Shown one piece after another: positions 44,868-55,400 of a stretch of DNA of 64,000 bases. Numbering within the stretch: the stretch's first letter is position 1; the number at the start of each line of letters is the position of its first letter. This stretch comes from Blastomussa wellsi (lineage: Eukaryota; Cnidaria; Anthozoa; Scleractinia; Plerogyridae), in assembly GCA_947652115.1 (NCBI GenBank), contig OX393563.1, positions 29,133,103 to 29,197,102 on the forward strand. Reading direction: 5' to 3'. A program made the translations under genes and the position numbers. Under the pieces are notes generated by a model. It saw only the letters and a program-made list of their open reading frames with translations, was not told the DNA's origin and did no database searches.

Positions 44868-45710
44868 TCGAAGTCTATCGTGATCCTGCTCAGCCTGGGA
44901 GTCTCGGAGGAATCGAACGATTTGCCAAAGCTCAAAACACCTCGGGGATCGATGCGTTTTCCAAGTACGCCTGGGTGGAACCTTTGAAGAACAAGACGGG
45001 TGAAGCGGTCACCGATGCGTTTGCCACGATTTTGAAACGTGCTAAAGGACGTCAACCTAAAAATCTACAGACGGATGATGACAAGGAATTCTACAATCAC
45101 ACGTTCCAAGCGTTGCTGAAACGAATTTTGGCAAATTTTGGACACCAAGGCCAGCATCGTGGAACGTTTCAACCGCACCTTCAAGGAGAGACTGTATCGT
45201 TATTTTACTGTACAGAACACCCTGAGTTTCTTGAACGCGTTACCCAAGTTGGTCGCAGGGTACAACCGATCGTATCATCGCGCCATTGGCATGGCTCCCG
45301 AGAAGGTAAACGCAGAGAACGAGAAAGAAGTGTGGGATCGAATGTATCGCAAACGTCTCTCTGGGAAAAGAGTCAAACCATCATTGAAACCCAATGATCG
45401 GGTTAGACTCAACAAAAAATTCCGTCCATTTAAGAAAGGGTATCTGCCTGGTTGGACGGAGGAAGTGTTTACGGTACGACAGAGTGTACCGGGAGTCGTT
45501 CCCACGTACAAGTTGGAAGAATTCGACGGGACACCCATCAAAGGTATCTTTTACAGTCAAGATTTGCAAAAAGTGAAAGTGAAAGACAACGATTTGTTTC
45601 GAGTAGAAAAAATCTTGAAACGCAACGGCAATAAAGTCTTGGTACGCTGGAAAGACTGGTCAGACAAGTACGACAGTTGGATCGAGAAGAGTGCCTTAGA
45701 AAAGCTTTGA
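44843..45710 (+). pseudogene. Maverick/Polinton-type integrase remnant with chromodomain
   Basis: Retroviral-type DDE integrase as carried by Maverick/Polinton elements. The first Asp is in DAFSKYAW, the second in LQTDDDKEF, and the Glu in SIVERFNRT. Next come YNRSYHRAIGMAP, the SH3-like region, and a C-terminal chromodomain (VEKILKRNG, VRWKDWSDKYDSWI). The first Asp and second Asp are in one frame (to about 45135) and the Glu in another, so there is a frameshift with apparent loss of some residues between. The zinc-binding N terminus is absent. The copy is not functional as read. No DNA polymerase, capsid, ATPase or protease gene is visible nearby, so only a fragment survives. Confidence 0.8.
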
Positions 45711-45751
45711 AGATGAATGAGGAGTTTTACATCACCTTGCCTAGTCATAGC

Positions 45752-46047
45752 AAGAAATACACCTCTTGATGTATATTTTGATGTCGCTATGGCAACAATT
45801 TTGGTTCCAGTCTCTTTCCTCTTTAAATCAAATATTACTCGTTTGTGACTGCATACGGCAAATGATTGATCCCATTTAAAGCGTGCGCAATGCCTATATT
45901 GCACTAGCTCTCCTAATTATCCTTTAGGAAGTGGACGATGTTTGCTCAAGATGAAATACAGGAATAATCATTCCTGTATATTAGAGATCTAGAACCGGAT
46001 GTGTTGCCATAGCAACGCCAAAATATACACCATCTGATGTATTTCTT
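45752..46047. repeat. 296-bp inverted-repeat element beside the integrase remnant
   Basis: The arms 45752-45795 and 46014-46047 are imperfect inverted copies containing tgtatattttg and tatggcaa. They enclose non-coding sequence. The left end begins 42 bp after the integrase stop, so this could be a separate MITE or part of the large element's edge. Confidence 0.5.
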
Positions 46048-46894
46048 AGGCTTTAACATGCTTGCCAAGTTTCAATTTCATTGCATCATTACTTGCAGAG
46101 ATATGCTATATTTTGTTTCTACACCCATATTATAACACCTTATGACATCATCAGTACCTAATTTGCATAATTCGAAAATCTTGAATATCTCTGGAACGGG
46201 AGGACATATCACAAAAAGGAAAACGCCATTCTTCTTCATTTTTAAAGGCGTTTCAAATAAGCTTATTTTTCAATAGCTCGTTTTTTCATTTCATAGGCAC
46301 TTTAACTCAGCAAGGCCTCCAATGATCGAATGAACGAAGAAATAACTGGCGATTTGAATATTAAAATCATCGTTTATGAATATTCAAACAGGACTAGCTT
46401 TTACTCAGCCAACAGGGACAATTTTTTGTCATATAAACACTCGGTAAAGTTGTTTCGGGGGTTGTCTTGGGTACCTGAGACCATATAAATGGGGCCTTAG
46501 AAGTAATACCAAAACCAAGCGTCACTCGCTCGCTCACTATCCCCAGAATGTTATTTTTCAGTTGACCCCCACGCAAGAATATCAAAGTAGCATACGGCAC
46601 CCTACAGGACTCTTTGCTAGGGTTATCGAATGGTCTTTGCGCGCCTTTGCGAGCATGCAAGTAGAGCGTTTTTCTTTGCTAGAGCGAGTATTTACAAAAA
46701 TTAGCTCTGCGAGCAACAACACTTATGATCAAGTCTTCTATTTCAATTCCTTGTGCTAACAATAGCTGTAACATGATCTGTTACAGCTAAAATATACAAT
46801 AAACGATGCAGATAAATCCATTGAAAATTAACATGTTAGTAAATATAGTCAAATGAATCCAGGTAGACTACGAGACTAGAAAAACTTTCCACGC
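46048..46894. other. non-coding region with a short reverse transcriptase fragment
   Basis: Positions 46560-46640 repeat the ccacgcaagaatat...gtagcatacggcac stretch seen at 34850, so they come from the same non-LTR family. The rest is AT-rich with no supported exon and should include the lipoxygenase 3' UTR. Confidence 0.5.
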
Positions 46895-49345
46895 CTAAGT
46901 ATGGATGCTATTTGCTATCCAAGCTGGTAGGAGATAAGGATAAGGCAAACGACCTTCGTCGAATCTCTTGACATTTCTCTTGTCGATAGTTGAGGTTACA
47001 TAACCATGTAAGTAGTTATAGTATTTTTGTACAACCAATCTTCCTTTTTTATCCGGCAGACGAGGAACGAAGTCAAATAGCGAGTCGTAATGCATTGCTG
47101 CCAACGTCATGGAGAGTGCCACCTGAGACTGAATAGAAAAGAAAATTAAATTTTAAAATAAAGCTACAAGGCAATCGCGCCAGCAGAGCAACAAACTTTA
47201 TTTGCATGCCTATAAGACGTGGCAGGGGCTGGGAAAGGAGTGCAGGGGTGCAGCCCCGTCTCCCTTCTAAGATGCCATGTGGCTTTCTAATATAACTAGT
47301 TTCTCAGTGGTGCCCCACCCCCCACCCCACCTAAGACAAATCCTGGATCCGCCCAAGCTACAGTGGTCTGAAGTAGAAGACGTCTGACACTTCAGACTAA
47401 AGCTACAGCATTGCAAATGAGTATATAAGGCTACAAAAGAAAGAATAATAAAGTGTTTAACGATAATTTGTCTCGCATATCAAGGAACACTATCTTTTCA
47501 ATTTTTAGAAGAGGACACTCCTCAAGAAGGGATGGTTAATATTCAAACAGGCTTGACCTGAGCAGATCCCCTTGCGTTCATGGGAGATACCTACCCCGCA
47601 TGTAAATCTCCTTGGGAGATTGCTGAACCCGTAGTGGCCAGTTCCTGCATTATAGTCGACGTAAAGTTTAGTTGGCATGTTGAGCGTCAAAGCTCCGATG
47701 TGGTCAACAGGATAGTTGACAGCGCTGTGTTGAGCACTAGTCGCCCATATGAAGCGTGTTAGATGTTTCTTTAGAATCCATTTGGAAGTGATTTTGCTGG
47801 GAAAGTTCTTTACCTACGAGAGACAAAGAACAAAATATCATCTTAAAATTAGCGTCAAATTCAGTGATACACGACCCGTTGAATCAAAAATCCTGTGAGC
47901 AGTTGGCGATAGGCTTCCGTCAATCAAAACGACCTTCCATGAAAAAGTTAGATCATTATGCAATCGCCTTCCGGCAGGGTTTCATTAAACAAACGCCCTC
48001 CATATATTAAAGATCATTAATGAATTTTGATTGACGGAAGCCTATCGCCAACATCTTGTAAGAATTTTCGCGTATTATTAAATTTAGTGGTATTCAAGCA
48101 GAATGCATCATTGCATTGAAAAAATATTTTGCATTTTGTTTCTGGCAGTGACAATTTTCAATTTCACACACCACCACAACAACCAGTTTAGGGAGTGTCC
48201 CTTCGATTCGAAAACACGAAACCATTCATGTGAAAAGTTTCACTTGTACGTTCATATTTTCATGCAAGCCCAACTCATTTTAGTTTGCACAAGGAATATA
48301 TGACCGTGTACAAGTTTACTTCAAGAAATAGAGGGGAAAGTTTCTTAAAGAAACTATGGTGCTGCGTCGGTGGGAAGTATAGCAATATAGTTTGGTTTTA
48401 TCAACTGGTTTGATAATGTAAATTGGCCACCTTTTAAAGATATTCGAGAGCGAATATCCGACGAAGGGCTAACGCTCGAAACGTCAGCTCTCGAATCTCT
48501 TTACGGTGGCCAATTTACATTATCAACCCAGTTGATAAAACCAAATTATACTTCAAGAAATGCTTGGTATGCCATAGCCTACCTTTATTTTCCTCTCTCT
48601 TACTCACAACGAAAAAATGCAAATCATGGTGTTCCATTTTATATCCCCGACCCTCCCCACTAAGAAAAAAGATCAAAATGCCGACATGACTCCCATCAGA
48701 AAAATCTCCCTCGGAAAATCTCGCCGAAGACGGGAGGAGGGTGCGAGTAAAAAGGGGATGGCCTTCACCGCAAGACATGTGCATGCACCACGAAAATTTA
48801 TTATAAGGGTTGATAATAGTGCTCCTCTTCGCCTGCCTCCATGTTCTTACCTTTCCGGAACCTAGTGAAACGTCATGGGCAAACCTCTGTAGCTCAGAAT
48901 CAGCCTGAACCTGTTTGTGTGATTTGTAATACCTTAAACAGCAAGACAAGTACCCAGTTAAATCTGTATGTTGTCTGGAAATTCCCTCAAGTAGATTTGT
49001 CTAATATCTAGCTTACAACGTGCTGCACGACCACTAGACTGCAAACGGTATATCCGCCCAGTGACGGAATACGCATGCCCGGTATTTCATAATGCGCTTC
49101 CCGCATATTTATCTGCAGAGCTAGAACAGCTGCAGAAGCGCGCCATGCGAATTATTTTTCCGTTTGTACCATATAGCGACGCATTACATCAAAATAATTT
49201 GGAGACGCTCTCTGGACGCAGGCAGTCTATCACAGCTAAACTTTTTAATTCCATCATTTGTAACTCAGACCATAAATTGCATAGATTTCATTATTGTAAC
49301 GATTAATCTAATTCAGCTTTTGGCTGCGATTTTAATCTGAATAAA

Positions 49346-49410
<65 letters not shown>

Positions 49411-52400
49411 CGATATACCCGCAATACACGAGCAGTGAAGTTGCGAGCCACGAAAAGCGTGTGCGCAAACCAGTACACCCGGGAAGGGGGGGGTGGGTTA
49501 CTCCCCTATAGTAGGTATATAGGTATGTGCCTCCCAGGAGGGTATGGTGTTTGAGCCGTTTTGGTCTGAAAACGGGTATAGATTTTGGCTTTTATTGTCT
49601 GAAATTGGGTATGGTTTTTGGGGGCACATTTACGAATTTCAACGCTTATAAACATATTTTTCTTCTCAGTGACTGGGACGAGTAACTGACGAGAGAGAAA
49701 GAGAAATAGATAAAATATATCATTCCAGCTACATTTTACCTAGCGGGTGTAAAATGGGTGTATATAAGGTCAGGTCTGAAAACGGATATGGATTTTTGAG
49801 GCCAGGTCTGTAAATGGGTGTGGAAATTGGCATGCATTGGTCTGAAATAGGGTCTGGATTTGGCGATCCGGGCGGCAGACGGCCACCAAAAATTACAAGG
49901 AGTACCTCCTCCCCCCCCCCCCCCCTCCCCTTCGGTCTTTTTGGTCCTTCTGTTTGTTTTCAAGTTGATGATTGGATACTCTAAAAAGGATAGAGAACAT
50001 TATTGGAGAAAACACTTTTGAACCAATAAAAAAGAATCCCGGATTAAAAGTAATCGCAGGGTTAGCGCTAATAGATCTTTGAACATCTGGGCCCCGATAT
50101 TTATCACACAACCTAGTCCGACTTATTATCAGGCTTGAGGTTTTTTAGGTTAATTATTAAATATCCACTTACTTGTCGACGTATTCATTGACCATATTTG
50201 ATATGGCGCCATGAATTAGCTCGCCATCATCTCTGTACGGATAATAAGGAAGCTTATCCCTGTCGGCAAGTCCTCGTTTCTTTTTTGAAAAAAAAAAATG
50301 GTTTAACGTAAGGTGTTCACAGCAGAACGTCAAATATTTTTAGCTGTAAAGATCTCATTTAGGGTTCAGAAGTACCCAACGAAATTAAACCGCTCCACAA
50401 AATATCCGCTCCACAGGCCCTTGTTTATCTGGCTGACAAAGTTTTTCATTGTTTAACTGGTTGGTAATTTTTTTGTTTTTCCGAAATCTTGCTGGGAGAT
50501 CATCTCCAAAATAAATTTGCTTGGGATTTTAAATACTTTTTGTGCTGCTGGCTCAAAAATGCAAATCGATTCCTCTTTGGCTGGCGTTTGTTTACTGAAA
50601 TTTTTCCCTACGTTTCAGCTAGTGTATTATGTTTGTTGAGTTTGCCAGAGAGATTTTACGCAATGTTCATCGCGTTTCATATTAAGATACTTTGCAGAAA
50701 AGGGATAAACAAATGTTCCTGGCTGGGAAAAATCCAGAACATTACGGATGCTGGCTGGCGAAAACGGCTATTAAATAATTGCTAGCTGGCTCTGAAGAGC
50801 GGATATTATTTCCCACGGTAGTTAAAAATTAACTGAAAATGCCCTTGTGCATGACCATTTATCATCTAGGCCACTAATGAATGAATTGGACCTCCGTTGG
50901 GTACTTCTGAGGGTTTCTTGTGAACAAATCATACTGCGTTTGGCAGCATAGACCACTTAAGCATTAAAGAAACACTGTCACTCTTATTTTTTAGGTTTTA
51001 ATTAAAAAGGAACTAAAATTGTGATTGAAGTTCTTTCGATCACACGAAACATGCCTAGAACGTCAAGAGAGGATATCAAGTAAATTAGCTTAAACTGGTG
51101 ATGAAGGATGACGGAACAGTAATTGGGTTTCAGCTAATTTTCCAAGCCACAAGGGCACAACTTCAAAAAGTCAGCGTGGCCTCTTCAAGTTGAAATCTAA
51201 AACTCATGTTAGAATCATAATAATATCAGTCCTTTAATAGATTCAGTACACTGACCGTCTGGTATTTCATTGTGTCAGTACTAAACTGAAGCACTATTTG
51301 CGTCAATTTGTAGGTTTCTCTTGGTTTATTTTTGAAGTAATACAATCAAAATTGCACGTTTAGAAATGGTATTTTGGGGTATTTTTTAAGGCCAAGCCTG
51401 CCGAAGAGCATCCTCGTTCTTTTCATACGGGAGTCCCCCCGGCACCCACCCGAGATCAACCACCAACCTTGATATTATCCAGGAAATCCATATCGTCCCA
51501 GCTTATGTCTTTATAGGCCCTTGACATCATCACGTATGCGCCTTTCCGTCCAACGGTTAACAGTTTGTTTATTGAGCCTATGTCCGCCATGAGAAATGGA
51601 TATCCAAACGCATTTGTCCCAATAAGTCCTCTGCAGTGGTGCTTAAGGAGGTGGTGAAGTGGGTGCAGTTTTGCCAGGTGCCGATGCACGCATACACAGA
51701 CGGGCTCCATGAATAGGTGGAGCTTGAAAAGATGTTCCACAATCTGTGTTTGTGCAAAGTCTACGGACTGTAGTACATGTTTGGCAAGCAACCAGAGCTC
51801 ACTATCTTCTGGAGTAAACACTGGAGAATCTACAAAAGAAGTGAAACGCTATGCATGAACAGTATGTTGCCCTATTTCCGGACACTTTTTGCATAAACCG
51901 TAACATCTTACCTCAAAACAACACAAACAAGCTGAAATTCAGCCACAAGTTAGCTTCCACGTCTAGTAAGTAGTTCGTAAAGTTTCATCGCCTGAAACTC
52001 CTTGGATCCTTCGTAATTTTGGAAAGAGTTCGTCGAATTGGATGCCCTGTTTCCGGACAGGTTGCCCTATTTCCGGACGATCGTTACGAGGTAAATACTC
52101 CGCTTTTCTTAGGAACATTCTTCTCCCTTGTGGCAAAATATATCTTATAAAAGTTGAACAAAGAAACATTCATTTAAAAGATTACTTTTTGTCCGAAATT
52201 GAAAGCTTTTTCTTTCGATTATTTAGCGACGAAATCATCAATATTTTGAAACCGGCCAGCAAGCCAACATATTTGATTTGCATCACGGTAAGACGAGGAA
52301 GACTGGCGACTGATTTATTAGATACTGGATAATTATTTCAGGTGAGTTGAAATTATGAAAGGGAGTTATAAAAACGCTTGTCTTTCAACAACTCTTCGAT

Positions 52401-55400
52401 AAGATTGCATTTAAAACAGAAACTAGTTTACTATCGTTAGGTGTCCGGAGATAGGAACTCCTCACCAAAAATGCAAATAAACTCTCTTGTGGTCAAGTTC
52501 GAAGATACGAAACTGAAAACAGAAAATTCTTGTATGCTGACAAACCTAGTCCTGTAAGCTTTACTTATGTCCAAAAAAAGTTTAATCTGTATCGTATTTT
52601 GCGAGAACTGACCGCTTAACTGAAAATAGGTAATTCGACGCGCGCTAAAAATCGCATTTATGAAGAAACAAAATTTACCTGCCCCGACTGAAAACGAATG
52701 TTCTCGCCTAAACGGAGCGTGGCTTGGCCACGAAGGTATCAAACGAAAGGTGACTAGTCGATAAGTCTTTATCTAGATTTGTTTTATTGTTTCAACGAAA
52801 TACGGAATCGTTAAGTCGAAGTGTCCGGAAATAGGGGTGTCCGGGAAATAGGGTAACATACTGAACTTGTCATGTCATGTGGAGTGAAGTGGATTGGTTG
52901 GAGTGGAGTGGAGTGTAGTGAAGTGGAGATGAGTGCAGTGAAGTGTAGTGCAGTGCAGTGAAGTGCAGTGAAGTGCGGTGCAATGGAGTGCAGTGGAGTG
53001 CACTGGAGAGCAGTGGAGTGTAGTGGAGTGCAGTGGAGTGCAGTGGAGTGCAGCGGAGTGCAGTGGAGTACAGTGGAGTGCAGCGGAGTGCAGTGGAGTG
53101 CAGTGGAGTGCAGTGGAGTGTAGCGGAGTGCAGTGGAGTGTAGCGGAGTGCGTGGAGTGGAGTAGAGTGGAGTGGAGTGGAGTGGAGTGGGATGGAGTGG
53201 AGTGGAGTAAAGTGGTGTGGAGTGGAGTGGAGTGGAGTAAAGAACGAATGCAGTTGAGTGACAAAGTTACAGTAATGACGCAATGCGAAAGTTGATTCTA
53301 GAACAGATACAATACTAATTAACTAAACCATGTGCTGTGTGACCATTGCTTTCAGATGGTTTCTTTTACGCAATCAATATTATACCTGAAGAGCTGTTTA
53401 ATTGAATGGCAACTGGTTTAAGCCTGTTTGGCCGGTTTCGTCGACTGGGTTTGGATGCAAATATGGCGATAGGTGAGAAAGCATCCATCAGCTTTCCAAA
53501 TGGATCACTGCTTAATGGAAGCAATCCGTCGTAGAGAGGGTAGTGCACCACATAAATGAAACCTTGGTAGATTGCCTGTAAACGTTACAATGTGAGTAGT
53601 TTCAGTGCCATTTTGTTGCACAAACTACTGAGGAACCAGAAGCTTTGAAAAATGAGCCGCGAATCCACGTGAAGAATATGGAAACAGAAAGGCAGGTCAA
53701 TGTCAAATTATTTAACACCAATTCTGGTATAAGAAATGGGCATCAGTAGTTTTGGTGTCAAGTTCGCTACGACATTACGTTTGTCGTGAAATGTCGACCA
53801 CTCTGAAATAAGGAGTAGGGATTGCGGCTCATTTTCACGGATTAACGTCTCTACTTTGCATCAGTTCGTGAGAACAGTCATCAGCTATGGATGTAGTTAA
53901 ATTGTTAAATGTTACCACAGTTCTGACTACTCTAGTAGAATAGCATAACCACATCTGAAAATGCTCATTATTTATATTCCATTCAGAAAAATATGAATCA
54001 CAGGGCTTATCAATGTGATTACTGTTACCCACATGTACAATCTTGTCCCTAGAGCCCGCTTTTCTTTTGGTCAGCACCAAGAACTCGAACTCTGGCCAGG
54101 ACCGATCCCGGAACTCCACTTTTCACAGACGTTCGGCCGTTCTGCAGACTCCGAAGTTGCTTGCTTAATCTGTTTGGCTGGAAATCAAAACTATGCACTA
54201 TGCGCATGCTTCAAAAGTAGTTCCTGACCAGAGTCCCCTTCTTTAGTGCTGACAACACGACAAACGAGCTCTGGGGACGAGATTGCTACCTGTGCTATCG
54301 AAATATCCATTCCAATAACATCTTGTATCGTTCTTTCCCAGTCAAATCTTGAGTTTAACTTTCCACTGAGTTCTGTCCAGTCCACCCCACCATAGATTGC
54401 TGAAATCCCAAATGAAAAAGTAAAACCAAGTTCATTACTGAAAGAAATGTATATACGTTATGTGAGAGGCTCTTACAATACGATGTGTTACAATGCCAAC
54501 ATAACTTTTTTGCCATTAAATCGCGTGCAAAATTTTATAAAAATCGCCTGAACCCTTTTGGCGCAGTGTGGTGAAAATTACCTTCGTTTTGCGAATTTTG
54601 TGTTGTGGATGTATGTTGCTGGCAAAAACACAAATTTAACATCATCTGACATGATCACAGAATTCTTCCGGTATTTAGATACGGCTTTACGTTTGTATGC
54701 ATGGCACCACGAAATTATGAGGATTAAAATAGCTCCTTTTTTCATTTTCCTTTAAAATCACATTTCTGATTTGCAGCATTTCTTCATCAATGAGCAATTT
54801 AGGCATGAGGCGCTCTATGGAGGCTTGCTTACCTGGATCCCAAGAAACCCTTTGGATGGCCATTGGATTGTTTCCAGCCAATCGCTGATCAGTAAACAGT
54901 TCATCGTCTCTCCAAAGAGCAAGGTCAGATAGATTCCTGAAAGGAATGTTCTTGTCTTGAAAATGAAAACGAAAATATCTGTGGTCCTCCTGCAAATGAA
55001 GACGAATGTTGATTTTGGTAGCGAGAACTCTTTAATTCATGGGCGAGTTTTAAGTGAAACTCCGTGTGATAAATTATTGTCGTTAAAATCCTTATATTTT
55101 GTTCTCCAAACCAGAACTACTATTAAATTTATATAATTTGTTTGTTAGTCCATTTAATGGTCAAGATCTTTCACAACATGTATTTTTATATGATATTTGC
55201 TACTGCTGTCTGTATTTTATTTTTGCTTAAGCTTAAATGGCCAAAGACAAGAAGTTCATATATAGTGTGTGAACAAATACAAACTAACCGGTTGAACAAA
55301 CGTCAGTTGATTTTCAATAAAGAAGTTGTATATCCTGGTATAGTCAACTTCCTTTCCGTAATAAAAAAATTTAAAGAGGCCAAGATTCTTGTATATAGTG

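Noticed and set aside
43500..45710. Complete Maverick/Polinton element
   Set aside because: Only GRF protein, a small ORF and a broken integrase are present; no polymerase, capsid, ATPase, protease or long terminal inverted repeats were found.
52870..53295. Long repetitive reading frames (Thr-Pro-Leu-His or Trp-Ser-rich) on both strands
   Set aside because: They are read-through of a stop-free pentanucleotide minisatellite; no start context, splice signal or domain supports them.
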